Source of the DNA: G963662605 sp963662605
GTDB lineage: Bacteria; Bacteroidota; Ignavibacteria; Ignavibacteriales; Ignavibacteriaceae
NCBI GenBank assembly: GCA_963662605.1
Contig: OY759785.1
Location: 434,001-498,000 of the forward strand
Length of the DNA stretch: 64,000 nt
Direction: 5' to 3'
The translations under genes were made by a program, and so were the position numbers. Below are positions 44,866 to 53,436 of this stretch, in pieces (position 1 is the stretch's first letter; each line of letters opens with the position of its first letter). Under the pieces are notes generated by a model. It did not search any database. It was not told where the DNA came from and saw only the letters and a program-made list of their open reading frames with translations.

Positions 44866-45255
44866 AGTCCATTGTGTGTTGGATGCTCATCCCACGCCCT
44901 GAAGGACGTGGTTAATGATATACTGCATTAGATTGAGTAGATTCTCAGCACTGTATTCCCATCTCCGCAGGAATGGCTATCATTCTTTACCATAATTTCT
45001 TTGCGTTCTTTGCGAACTCTGCGTTAAACTCCTCCCAACGCTAATTATTGCCAATTGTTAAGCATTTCGAATTATATAGAAAGCTTTCTTTTCAAATAAG
45101 AGAAAAAACGGGGAATTTAAACTAAAAACAGGGGAAATGCCGCAAATTTTTAGGCATTATATTTGCTTTACTTTAGCGAATAAAGAAAATTACGGCATCA
45201 CTTTTTGGGATAACTCAGCCTCATTCGCCCCAACGAGGACCGTAGAAGGAAAAGA
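44866..45255. other. Intergenic region upstream of the hdr-flx operon
   Basis: 390 bp. A CCACG...CGTGG hairpin (about 44892-44911) resembles that at 44098, and a reverse CGCAAAG-type arm lies at 44999-45030. Downstream of these, TATATTTG (45158-45165) fits the Bacteroidota -7 element TAnnTTTG, though no TTTG is seen at -33; it may drive hdrC. AGAAGGAAAAG precedes the hdrC start. Confidence 0.35.
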
Positions 45256-45828
45256 ATGCATCATACTACACATGATCCGTTTATAGAACAATTAACCGGA
45301 ATAACCGGTCAAGACCCATCACAATGTTACCAATGCGGCAAATGTTCCGCGGGATGCCCCGTACGCGAGTTTGCGGCTGATCCGCCAAACCGGATTGTCC
45401 GCTATGTGCAGCTTGGTATGTACGAGAAAGCGCTGACATCCAAAACACCCTGGTTGTGTGCCGGATGCCATACCTGTTCTTCCCGCTGCCCGAAAGAATT
45501 CGACCTTGCCAAGTTTATGGATGCAGTCCGCGAAATTTCCATTTCGTACGGCATGGAGCCGGCCGATAAAGACGCGGCAAAATTCCATGAAGCATTTATG
45601 CATCAGATAAAGAACTACGGCAAATCATTTGAGCTTGGACTCATGCTTGAATACAAATTAAAGAGCATGCATTTGATGAATGATGCGGATCTTGCACCCG
45701 GTATGTTAATGCGCGGTAAATTAGCAATGACCCCGCACCTCAGCTCGGAAAGAAAAACAATTAAAAAGATTATGGATAACGCCAGCACTCCGGAGCATAA
45801 GGCTGACGGAGAAAGGAAGGGAGAATAA
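45256..45828 (+). CDS. hdrC: Heterodisulfide reductase-like subunit C
   Basis: A 190-residue iron-sulfur protein with two [4Fe-4S] motifs, CYQCGKCSAGCPV (about 22-34) and CAGCHTCSSRCPKEF (about 73-87), matching HdrC. It carries electrons between HdrA and the HdrB active site. Its stop codon overlaps the hdrB start by one base (TAATG), and GAAAGGAAGGGA serves as the hdrB RBS. First gene of a seven-gene set that also encodes HdrB, HdrA and FlxDCBA; no methanogen coenzyme genes are present, so the bacterial Hdr-Flx complex is meant. Confidence 0.92.
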   Translation: MHHTTHDPFIEQLTGITGQDPSQCYQCGKCSAGCPVREFAADPPNRIVRYVQLGMYEKALTSKTPWLCAGCHTCSSRCPKEFDLAKFMDAVREISISYGMEPADKDAAKFHEAFMHQIKNYGKSFELGLMLEYKLKSMHLMNDADLAPGMLMRGKLAMTPHLSSERKTIKKIMDNASTPEHKADGERKGE

Positions 45829-46700
45829 TGAATTACGGTTATTATCCCGGCTGCAGTTTAAGCGGAACTGCAAAAGAATTTGATATATCATTACGAAAAG
45901 TTTTAAAGAATCTGTCGGTTGAATTAACGGAAATTCAGGGTTGGGCTTGTTGCGGCGCATCATCTGCACACGCTACCAGTCACATTCTCTCCATTGCCCT
46001 GCCCGTCCATTCACTTCTCAAAGCTAAAGAACAAGGTCTTAAAGAAGTCGTTACACCATGCGCTGCCTGCTACAGCAGGTTAGTCGGTGCACAGCACGAC
46101 ATGAAAGATGCGTCAGTCCGCGCTAAGGTTGAAACGGTTGTCGAAAAACCGTACAGCAACGGATTGCAGGTTCTTAATCTCATCCAGTTTTTTAATTTAC
46201 TCGGCATGGACACCATCAAAGCCAAAGTAACACAAAAGCTTGCGCACATTAAAGCGGCCTGCTATTACGGCTGTTTGTTAGTGCGTCCACACGATGTAAC
46301 GGGATTTGATGATGAAGAACAGCCGGTCGGTATGGAAAAAATCGTAGAGGCTGTCGGTGGTAAAACAGTTGAGTGGAATTTTAAAACCGAATGCTGCGGC
46401 GCTTCTCACTCAATCACGCACACGGATATTGTTGAGCATTTATCAAAAAGAATTATTGATGACGCGATTGCGCATGGTGCAAACGTCATTATCGTTGCAT
46501 GCCCCATGTGCCACTCGAATCTCGACATGCGTCAATTGAATATTAAGAAAAGTTTTCCGGGACATAAGACGATTCCCGTTTTATATCTGTCGGAATTAGT
46601 CGGACTTGCCATGGGCATGAGTCCGAAAGAGCTGGGAATTGATCTGCATTTCATTCCATCGGATGAAATACTAAAGCCGGCTGAAGCGGTCACCGCATAA
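45828..46700 (+). CDS. hdrB: Heterodisulfide reductase-like subunit B
   Basis: A 290-residue protein with two CCG domains, each a CX(n)CCX(n)CxxC motif: CCGASSAHATSH with CAACYSRL, and CYYGCLL then CCGASHSITH with CPMCHSNLD. In HdrB these bind two noncubane [4Fe-4S] clusters that reduce a disulfide. In bacteria the disulfide acceptor of Hdr-Flx is thought to be a small thiol protein such as DsrC or another thiol; none is encoded here. Translationally coupled to hdrC. Confidence 0.92.
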   Translation: MNYGYYPGCSLSGTAKEFDISLRKVLKNLSVELTEIQGWACCGASSAHATSHILSIALPVHSLLKAKEQGLKEVVTPCAACYSRLVGAQHDMKDASVRAKVETVVEKPYSNGLQVLNLIQFFNLLGMDTIKAKVTQKLAHIKAACYYGCLLVRPHDVTGFDDEEQPVGMEKIVEAVGGKTVEWNFKTECCGASHSITHTDIVEHLSKRIIDDAIAHGANVIIVACPMCHSNLDMRQLNIKKSFPGHKTIPVLYLSELVGLAMGMSPKELGIDLHFIPSDEILKPAEAVTA

Positions 46701-46724
46701 AAAAAGTTTATAAAGGTTGATACT

Positions 46725-48734
46725 ATGAAAATCGGTGTTTTTATTTGTTATTGCGGCGAGAATATCGGACGCACTGTTGATTGTGCGAAAGTAGCACAGG
46801 CGGCGGCAAAATTCCCCGGTGTTATGCACGCAGAAGATTATAAATACATGTGTTCGGACCCCGGACAGAATCTTATCAAGCAGGCGATTCGTGAAAAGCA
46901 GCTTGACGCGGTTGTTGTCGGCTCATGTTCTCCGCACATGCACGAAAAAACATTCCGGAAAGCCGCGGCATCAGCGGGTGTCAATCCGTATCTTGTTGAA
47001 ATAGCAAACCTCCGCGAGCACTGCTCATGGATTCATGAAAATATTGAAGAAGCAACCGTAAAAGCAATTGACCTCGTCCGCATCGCGGTTGAAAAAGTAA
47101 AATTCAATGAACCGTTAACACCGATTCGTGTACCGGTTACCAAACGTGCTCTTGTTATCGGTGGCGGAATTTCAGGTATTCAGGCTGCGCTTGATATTGC
47201 AAACGCGGGTTATCCTGTAACACTTGTTGAAAAAGAACCCTCCATAGGCGGACACATGAGCCAGTTGTCGGAAACATTCCCGACGCTTGACTGCTCGCAG
47301 TGTATTCTTACTCCCCGCATGGTTGAAGTATATCAGCATCCCAATATTCACCTGATGACATACTCCGAAGTTGAGAATGTTGAAGGATTCATCGGAAATT
47401 TCAAAGTCACTATCAGACAAAAAGCACGTTCTGTAAATGCCGATCTCTGCACCGGCTGCGGACTGTGTGCGCAAAGTTGTCCGATCAAGAAAAAAGCGCT
47501 GAGCGAATTTGACGAAGGTTTGACCACGCGTCCCGCTATGTATGTACCGTTTCCGCAGGCAGTACCGAACATTCCGGTTATAGATAGAACCGTCTGCACG
47601 TACTACAAAACCGGCAAGTGTATGATGTGTGCAAAGGTATGCGGAAGAAACGCGATTGACTTTGAACAGAAAGACACTTTTGTAACCGAAGAAATCGGCA
47701 GCATCATTGTTGCGACCGGTTATAAATTATATACGATTGACAAAAAACCCGAAGACAGTCCTATTAAAGGCTACGGCGAATACGGCTACGGCAAATACAA
47801 AGACGTTATCAACGGGTTGCAGTTTGAGCGCATTGCAAGCGCCTCCGGTCCGACAGCAGGTGAGATACAGCGTCCATCCGATAAGAAAGAACCGAAGAAA
47901 ATCGTGTTCATCCAGTGCGTCGGCTCCCGCGATGAAGCGAAAGGTTTTTCATACTGCAGTAAGATTTGCTGTATGTACACCGCGAAACATGCAATGTTGT
48001 ACAAACACAAAGTGCATGACGGCGAAGCATATGTATTCTATATGGACATACGTTCGGGCGGAAAAAATTACGAAGAGTTTGTGCGCCGCGCAATTGAAGA
48101 AGACGGCGTAAAGTATATCCGCGGCAGAGTATCGCGTATATATGAAGAGAACGGCAAGTATATCGTTAAGGGCGAAGACACTATCGGCGGAGTTCCGGTA
48201 ACGATTGATGCCGATATGGTTGTACTCGCAACGGCAATGATGGCACAGGATAACTCACCGCAAACCGCGCAGATGCTCGGTGTACCGTATGATAAATACG
48301 GATTCCTCGCGGAAGTTCATCCGAAACTGCGTCCGGTTGAAACAAGCAGCGGCGGAATTTTCCTCGCCGGTGCATGTAACTCGCCGCGCGATATTCCGGA
48401 ATCGGTTGCAATGGCTTCGGCAGCGGCTGCAAAGGCTCTCGTGCTGTTCGGCTCCGATATGTTGGAGCGTGAACCGGTTGTTGCAAAAGTAAACGCGAGT
48501 ACGTGCGCGGGATGTCTCTATTGCAAGAAGGTTTGTGCATATAATGCAATCGAAGTTAAAGAGATACGCAACAGGCAAGGCGAGTTAATCAAAGTTGTTG
48601 CGTATGTAAACGAAGGATTGTGTCAGGGATGCGGTACATGCAACGCGACTTGTCCTTCCAAATCAGTTGAGCTGATCGGATTCAAAGATTCGCAGATATT
48701 CTCCGAGATTCATGCTCTTGCTGAAATGTTTTAA
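46725..48734 (+). CDS. hdrA: Heterodisulfide reductase-like subunit A (bifurcating flavoprotein)
   Basis: A 669-residue FAD and iron-sulfur protein. The FAD-binding site is VIGGGISGIQAALDIANAGY (about 144-163) with EKEPSIGGHMSQLSE. Four-cysteine ferredoxin motifs occur as CTGCGLCAQSCP (about 243), CTYYKTGKCMMCAKVCG (about 290), CAGCLYCKKVC (about 590) and CQGCGTCNATCP (about 627). HdrA is the site of flavin-based electron bifurcation, splitting electron pairs between ferredoxin and the HdrB disulfide. Single-length (not fused) HdrA. It lies 24 bp after hdrB and 29 bp before flxD. Confidence 0.93.
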   Translation: MKIGVFICYCGENIGRTVDCAKVAQAAAKFPGVMHAEDYKYMCSDPGQNLIKQAIREKQLDAVVVGSCSPHMHEKTFRKAAASAGVNPYLVEIANLREHCSWIHENIEEATVKAIDLVRIAVEKVKFNEPLTPIRVPVTKRALVIGGGISGIQAALDIANAGYPVTLVEKEPSIGGHMSQLSETFPTLDCSQCILTPRMVEVYQHPNIHLMTYSEVENVEGFIGNFKVTIRQKARSVNADLCTGCGLCAQSCPIKKKALSEFDEGLTTRPAMYVPFPQAVPNIPVIDRTVCTYYKTGKCMMCAKVCGRNAIDFEQKDTFVTEEIGSIIVATGYKLYTIDKKPEDSPIKGYGEYGYGKYKDVINGLQFERIASASGPTAGEIQRPSDKKEPKKIVFIQCVGSRDEAKGFSYCSKICCMYTAKHAMLYKHKVHDGEAYVFYMDIRSGGKNYEEFVRRAIEEDGVKYIRGRVSRIYEENGKYIVKGEDTIGGVPVTIDADMVVLATAMMAQDNSPQTAQMLGVPYDKYGFLAEVHPKLRPVETSSGGIFLAGACNSPRDIPESVAMASAAAAKALVLFGSDMLEREPVVAKVNASTCAGCLYCKKVCAYNAIEVKEIRNRQGELIKVVAYVNEGLCQGCGTCNATCPSKSVELIGFKDSQIFSEIHALAEMF

Positions 48735-48763
48735 TAAAGATAAAGTTTGACGTAGGAAATACA

Positions 48764-49243
48764 ATGGACGAACAAAAAGAATGGCAGCCTAAGATAATCT
48801 GTTTTGTATGTAACTGGTGTACATACACGGGTGCCGATTTGGCGGGAACATCGAGAATGAAACAACTGCCAAATGCACGACTTATCCGCGTGCCCTGCTC
48901 GGGACGTATTGATCCCGTATTCATTTTGAAGGCATTTGAAGCGGGTGCGGACGGTGTGCTTGTTTCAGGATGTCATCCGGGCGACTGCCATTACAACGCG
49001 GGAAATTTCCACGCGCGCAGAAGATGGATATTCTTTACCGAGCTTATGAAGTTTGTCGGTATTGATGAAAAACGCCTGCATTTTTCCTGGGTCTCTGCAT
49101 CCGAAGGAAAGAAATGGGTTGACGTTGTCGACGGCGTAACGAATACCGTTCGCGAAGTCGGTCCGTTCAGAGATTTTCAGAAATTAAACATGAGTGACCC
49201 CTTCTTCCTCAAAGAAGAAATGTCAGCCGTTGATAAATCATAA
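48764..49243 (+). CDS. flxD: FlxD / MvhD-like iron-sulfur subunit
   Basis: A 159-residue protein of the MvhD family, which links an electron-donating module to HdrA through a [2Fe-2S] cluster. Cysteines are at CFVCNWCTYTGADLAG, VPCSGRIDP and SGCHPGDCHY. In methanogens the donor is a hydrogenase; here the neighbours are Flx subunits, so NADH is the likely donor. It is followed by a 129-bp repeat element before flxC. Confidence 0.9.
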   Translation: MDEQKEWQPKIICFVCNWCTYTGADLAGTSRMKQLPNARLIRVPCSGRIDPVFILKAFEAGADGVLVSGCHPGDCHYNAGNFHARRRWIFFTELMKFVGIDEKRLHFSWVSASEGKKWVDVVDGVTNTVREVGPFRDFQKLNMSDPFFLKEEMSAVDKS

Positions 49244-49254
49244 ATCCGGAATGT

Positions 49255-49383
49255 GTCATTCCGTGCAAGTCCGTCTTCGACGGACGCGACACGGAATCCA
49301 TTTTGATAAAACTCGAATTTAATATTTGTACAAAAAATTGAGATAGTAAAAAAGACATGGATTCCCGCCTTCGCGGGAATGAC
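49255..49383. repeat. Inverted-repeat element ending GTCATTCC/GGAATGAC
   Basis: A 129-bp intergenic element. The left arm GTCATTCCGTG (49255-49265) with CACGGAATCCA (49290-49300) encloses a TCCGTCTTCGACGGA hairpin. The right arm (49358-49383) reads TGGATTCCCGCCTTCGCGGG then AATGAC. The two arms are inverted versions of one unit around an AT-rich centre. It separates flxD from flxC without breaking either gene. A degenerate copy is near 41140. Confidence 0.65.
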
Positions 49384-49420
49384 AACGAGAATAAAGTTTA
49401 AGACAGTTATAGAGATTAGA

Positions 49421-50287
49421 ATGAAAGAATTAGTCGAAAAAGCAAAAGAACTTTTCCAAAACGGAACAGTCGGGGTAATCATCGGATACGCGGCAATGCC
49501 GAATCAGAACAGGCTCCGTCCGTTCTTTGCATACAGCGAGGCGGAAGCGGAACAGTTGACATTCGGGCATTACGCGCAGAACAACCTGTCGGTCTATCTG
49601 TCGGCGATACGGAAACCGAAGAGCGGTAAGATCGGCATCGTTGTAAAAGGATGTGATACCCGTTCGGTTGTTGCGCTGATGCAGGAAAATCAGATTAAGC
49701 GTGATGAAGTGTATATCATCGGGATGGCCTGTAACGGCGTTGTTCGCGATTACGCGCTCGACTGGCAGGTTAACAACGTAGCGCCTAAATGCGTTATGTG
49801 CAAAATGCGCACACCGCATGTTGCCGATGTTGTCATCGGTACGGAAGAAGATTTTGAAAAACCCGAAGATGCTTACGGCAAAATGATTGCCGAACTCGAC
49901 GCGAAAACTTCCGAAGAGCGATTCGCTTTCTGGGAAAAAGAATTTGAAAAATGTATCCGCTGTTATGCATGCCGTCAGGCATGTCCGACTTGCTATTGCG
50001 AACAGTGTATCGTTGATAAAACGGTTCCCCGCTGGGTCAGCAGCAGCACAAGCGCGCAGAGCAATTTTTCATGGAATGTCATCAGGGCATTTCATCAGGC
50101 GGGCAGATGCACGGGTTGCGGTGAGTGTGAACGCTCATGCCCGATGGATATTCCGCTGACGCTGCTCAACAGAAAATTAGGCATGGTGGCTATGAGAGAA
50201 TTCGGCTACATGCCCGGAAAATCAATTGATGAACCGACATTGGTCGGCACGTATAAAAATTCGGATAAAGAAGATTTTATTAAGTAG
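49421..50287 (+). CDS. flxC: FlxC-like 4Fe-4S dicluster protein
   Basis: A 288-residue protein with an N-terminal FrhB/4Fe-4S-associated region and two ferredoxin-like motifs: CIRCYACRQACPTCYCEQC (about 178-196) and CTGCGECERSCPM (about 229-241). I start it at 49421 (MKELVEKAKELF); the ATG at 49379 lies in the upstream repeat element. It passes electrons between the flavin subunit FlxA and the HdrA side in the NADH-dependent complex. Order hdrCBA-flxDCBA matches that described in sulfate reducers and other anaerobes. Confidence 0.82.
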   Translation: MKELVEKAKELFQNGTVGVIIGYAAMPNQNRLRPFFAYSEAEAEQLTFGHYAQNNLSVYLSAIRKPKSGKIGIVVKGCDTRSVVALMQENQIKRDEVYIIGMACNGVVRDYALDWQVNNVAPKCVMCKMRTPHVADVVIGTEEDFEKPEDAYGKMIAELDAKTSEERFAFWEKEFEKCIRCYACRQACPTCYCEQCIVDKTVPRWVSSSTSAQSNFSWNVIRAFHQAGRCTGCGECERSCPMDIPLTLLNRKLGMVAMREFGYMPGKSIDEPTLVGTYKNSDKEDFIK

Positions 50288-50317
50288 TAACGATTCGTTG
50301 CTGCACAAGGAGAATGC

Positions 50318-51346
50318 ATGAAGCAGTATATAATTAAAAAAGATGAAATTCAGAATCTGGTTCATCAGTTGATAGAACAGAAGTGGAATATTGTTTCCGC
50401 CTCACCGGACGGCGGACGCTATGTATATATCAACGACGGCAAGGATCTGGTTGTCGACGCGGCATTACCGCCGACGCATCTTTCGGCGAAGGAGTTCTTT
50501 TTCCCGAAATCCGATCCTCTTTTTTATTTCAAGAAAACACACGACGGCGTTGAGTTGATTGACCCTGCCGCGATTGAACAGAAAACGGTTCTGTTCGGCG
50601 TTAAGCCTTGTGATGCTGCTGCAATTCCGGTGTTGAGCAAAGTATTCAATTGGGATTATAAAGACGAGTTCTTTAACAAACGCGTTGAGAATACCGTTGT
50701 CATCGGCGAAGTATGCGATTATAACGATGCATACTGTTTCTGTACATCAGTCGGATTAAGTCAGGACAGCGAAAAGGGTTCGGATGTTTTTCTCGTTCCG
50801 CTTGAAGGTGAAAAATTTCTTGCAAAAGCAATAACGGAAAAAGGCGAATCGTTTGCATCATCGTTCCCGAAAATCTTTATAGAAGCAAACGACAACGATG
50901 TAAAGCTATTGGCGAAGAAGTCAAAAGCTCCCGAACAAAAATTTGATGTCGTAGCAACAAAGGAATGGCTCGATAATAATTTCGGTAGTCCGTTCTGGGA
51001 GCATACCGGCGAAACATGTCTCGGCTGTGCACAGTGCGCATACGTTTGTCCGACTTGTCATTGCTTCGATATTGTTGATGAGGATTGCGGATATAACTGC
51101 GGTAAGAGAGCGAAAAATTGGGATGGGTGTCAGTTCTCCTTGTTTACTAAGCACGCGTCGGGACATAATCCGCGCGAGAATAAAGACAAGAGATATCGTC
51201 AACGCGTATCGCATAAATTTAAATACTATCAGGATAAATTCGGTGAGACGCTTTGCACCGGCTGCGGCAGATGCTCACGCGGCTGCCCCGTCGGTATAGA
51301 CATCGCCGAAGTCGTGTCCTCGATAGGTGAGTTTGCGCAGAAATAA
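50318..51346 (+). CDS. flxB: FlxB-like iron-sulfur subunit (sulfhydrogenase beta-like)
   Basis: A 342-residue protein related to sulfhydrogenase beta and anaerobic sulfite reductase subunit A. Two cluster motifs: CLGCAQCAYVCPTCHCFDI (about 234-252) and CTGCGRCSRGCPVGID (about 314-329), plus extra cysteines around CGVKPCD-like FGVKPCDAAA and EVCDYNDAYCFC. RBS AAGGAG at ideal spacing. It is 30 bp downstream of flxC. A 231-bp gap holding a repeat element follows before flxA. Confidence 0.85.
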   Translation: MKQYIIKKDEIQNLVHQLIEQKWNIVSASPDGGRYVYINDGKDLVVDAALPPTHLSAKEFFFPKSDPLFYFKKTHDGVELIDPAAIEQKTVLFGVKPCDAAAIPVLSKVFNWDYKDEFFNKRVENTVVIGEVCDYNDAYCFCTSVGLSQDSEKGSDVFLVPLEGEKFLAKAITEKGESFASSFPKIFIEANDNDVKLLAKKSKAPEQKFDVVATKEWLDNNFGSPFWEHTGETCLGCAQCAYVCPTCHCFDIVDEDCGYNCGKRAKNWDGCQFSLFTKHASGHNPRENKDKRYRQRVSHKFKYYQDKFGETLCTGCGRCSRGCPVGIDIAEVVSSIGEFAQK

Positions 51347-51360
51347 CGAGAAAGAGTTTT

Positions 51361-51562
51361 ACCGCAAAGACGCAAAGAACGCAAAGTATATTTTGTGAAT
51401 GAGGTTTTCGTCTTAGCCTTGCCGTCGTGAATAGCTGAGTGACGGTAGCAAATGTAGAAAGAGTTTGTTCTAGTAGTTTATACGAATTTTAAAATCGAGA
51501 TAATATTAAACTGGCTGCAAAGCCGAACGTAAAAAAATCTTTGCGTCTTTGCGGTTAGTCAG
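51361..51562. repeat. CGCAAAG-family paired element between flxB and flxA
   Basis: The clearest copy of the family. The left arm ACCGCAAAGACGCAAAGAAC continues with GCAAAG (51361-51386), and the right arm CTTTGCGTCTTTGCGGTTA (51539-51557) is its inverse; 17 bp match perfectly. About 150 bp of unrelated AT-rich DNA lie between. The right end, GTTAGTCAG, resembles that of the 42582-42814 element (GTTAATCAG), and both stop just upstream of a start codon. Confidence 0.75.
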
Positions 51563-51577
51563 AAATCAGGAAAAGTT

Positions 51578-52411
51578 ATGGAAAATATTTATAAACCGAG
51601 TTTGGTTGAGGTTAAGGAAGTGATTGACGAAACGCCCGATACACGGACGCTGCGTCTGCAATTTAAAGATCCCGAAGAACAAAAGGCATTCAAATTCCAC
51701 GCCGGGCAGTTTGCCGAATATTCCGTATTCGGCGAAGGCGAGTGCACCTTCTGCATCGCCTCATCACCGACGCGTCCTGAGTATATCGAATGCTCATTTA
51801 AGCAGGCCGGAAAAGTAACCGCCGCGATGCGCCGTTTGAATGTCGGCGATACAATGGGATTCCGCGGCCCGTACGGCAACTACTTCCCTGTCGAAGAAAT
51901 GAAAGGCAAGAACGTTGTCTTCATTGCCGGCGGTATCGGATTGGCTCCGGTGCGCTGTGTTATTTGGAACGTTCTTGACTTGCGCGATCAATTCAAAGAT
52001 GTAACCATCATATATGGCTCACGCAGTGTCGGCGACCTGGTTTATAAAAGAGAGATTGAAGAGTGGAAAAGTATGCCCGACGTAAAGACGGTTGTTACCG
52101 TTGATCCGGGCGGCGAGACAGCCGACTGGCAGGGCGAAGTTGGATTTGTCCCGACCATCGTTGAAAAGACTGCTCCGAACGCAGAGAACACAGTTGCGGT
52201 TATCTGCGGTCCTCCTATTATGATTAAGTTTACTCTGCCTGTTATGCAGAAGCTTGGTTTCAAGGATGAAAATATCATCACGACGCTTGAGAACCGTATG
52301 AAATGCGGACTCGGTAAATGCGGCAGATGCAACGTGGGCAATGTTTATGTTTGCAAAGACGGCCCGGTGTTTACCAACGCGCAGCTAAAAGAACTCCCGG
52401 CGGAATTTTAG
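51578..52411 (+). CDS. flxA: FlxA-like FAD/NAD(H)-binding subunit (sulfhydrogenase gamma-like)
   Basis: A 277-residue flavoprotein of the ferredoxin-NADP reductase/PyrK type. FAD-binding region FHAGQFAEYSVFGEGE and NAD-binding GGIGLAPVRCVIWNVL. The C-terminal cysteines CGLGKCGRCNVGNVYVC (C-x4-C-x2-C-x7-C) bind a [2Fe-2S] cluster. It oxidises NADH (or reduces NAD) and feeds electrons to FlxB/C/D and HdrA. Start is preceded by AGGAAAAG. Last gene of the operon, followed by a terminator-like hairpin. Confidence 0.88.
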   Translation: MENIYKPSLVEVKEVIDETPDTRTLRLQFKDPEEQKAFKFHAGQFAEYSVFGEGECTFCIASSPTRPEYIECSFKQAGKVTAAMRRLNVGDTMGFRGPYGNYFPVEEMKGKNVVFIAGGIGLAPVRCVIWNVLDLRDQFKDVTIIYGSRSVGDLVYKREIEEWKSMPDVKTVVTVDPGGETADWQGEVGFVPTIVEKTAPNAENTVAVICGPPIMIKFTLPVMQKLGFKDENIITTLENRMKCGLGKCGRCNVGNVYVCKDGPVFTNAQLKELPAEF

Positions 52412-53095
52412 AACATTTTACCGCAAAGGACATAAAGTTTAGTGTAGTAGCCCCGCCCGAAAGGACGGGGTTATTTTTTATGTATGAGGAGCGATGATTT
52501 TAATCTGTAAGGCGGGATTTTTTCCCGCCCATTTAATATGCCGCCCCTATGGGGCTGTGGCGTTATTTGGGGAAGATTACCCCGGATTGAAATCCGGGGC
52601 TACAAATATATTGTCGCTACGCGACTCCTAATGCACTGCACTCAGGCGGGCATGCCTTTGCTGCGCTACTTAGAAAGTCGGGATTAATCGCATAGCGATG
52701 ACATTTTTTTAGCCTAGGGCGTAAGCCCACGGGAAAAAAAATAAGAAAGAGCCCCGTTCTATTCTGTGAGATTAAGTTCCGCAGTGACAGCATTTTTGTA
52801 GCCACAGATGAAATTCGTGGTGGTTGATTGTGGGGTAAATTAGAGCCTTGTAGCGACGGTATAAAAATATTATTGATTTACTACGCACTTTTGTAAATTG
52901 CATTAACTAATAATATTTTGAGGGAAATATGATGTGCTTCAAAGAATTTTTACTCGCTAAATCGTCGATACGACATCATCCTTGACAGAAAGAATGTTCC
53001 TTCTGACAAACAATTATTAACAAAACTATCTTGCATAAAAAGAGGATTCAAGATTTGTCGGCACGAATAATTAAATATATTAAAAAAAGGAGTAT
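52412..53095. repeat. Hairpin-rich repeat mosaic after the hdr-flx operon
   Basis: 684 bp with no gene. A single CGCAAAG arm (52420-52438) is followed by several unrelated palindromes: GGCGGGA/TCCCGCC (52512-52529), CCCCGGAT/ATCCGGGG (52580-52599), GTCGCTACGCGAC (52612-52624) and ATCGCATAGCGAT (52687-52699). From about 52860 the DNA is AT-rich and includes TTGACA (52982-52987). AAGGAG at 53087-53092 serves the interrupted gene. Confidence 0.6.
52451..52480 (+). terminator. Probable terminator of the hdr-flx operon
   Basis: CCCCGCCC (52451-52458) pairs with GGACGGGG (52463-52470) with one mismatch and a GAAA loop, followed by TTATTTTTT. Confidence 0.6.
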
Positions 53096-53425
53096 ATGAT
53101 GGGTTTTAATTTGGTGACAAGTTTCTTTGAAAATGGAGGAGAGTACTTTAGGTTTTTCGTTGAAGGAAAGAAGCTAGTTAAATATAGCGATGATGGAGAT
53201 TGCCAAGCATCACTCGAGAAAAAAGAAAATGGATATACCTACGCACTTGCGCATAGGAGTGGACCTGCTGTTGGAGAAAATGTAATTCGATTCAGGCCAA
53301 GTCCTGAAAATATCTATAAGTTTAACCAGGGATGCGAAGAAGTTGCAAAAAGGCTTCTAATATGGTTGGATAGTGGAGATTCAAGACAGGTGCCACTTGA
53401 GCCTCCGGCTTTTGGGGATTTATCG

Positions 53426-53436
53426 GAGGATTGGGT
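53426..53436 (+). repeat. Target-site duplication, left copy (right copy 54860-54870)
   Basis: GAGGATTGGGT occurs immediately before the IS (53426-53436) and immediately after it (54860-54870). Both copies read E-D-W in the same frame of the interrupted gene. Eleven bases is slightly longer than the 8-9 bp usual for IS256, so one or two flanking matches may be chance. Confidence 0.75.

Noticed and set aside
52617..52805. Leftward 62-codon open frame
   Set aside because: Made of palindromic repeat units in a gene-free mosaic.
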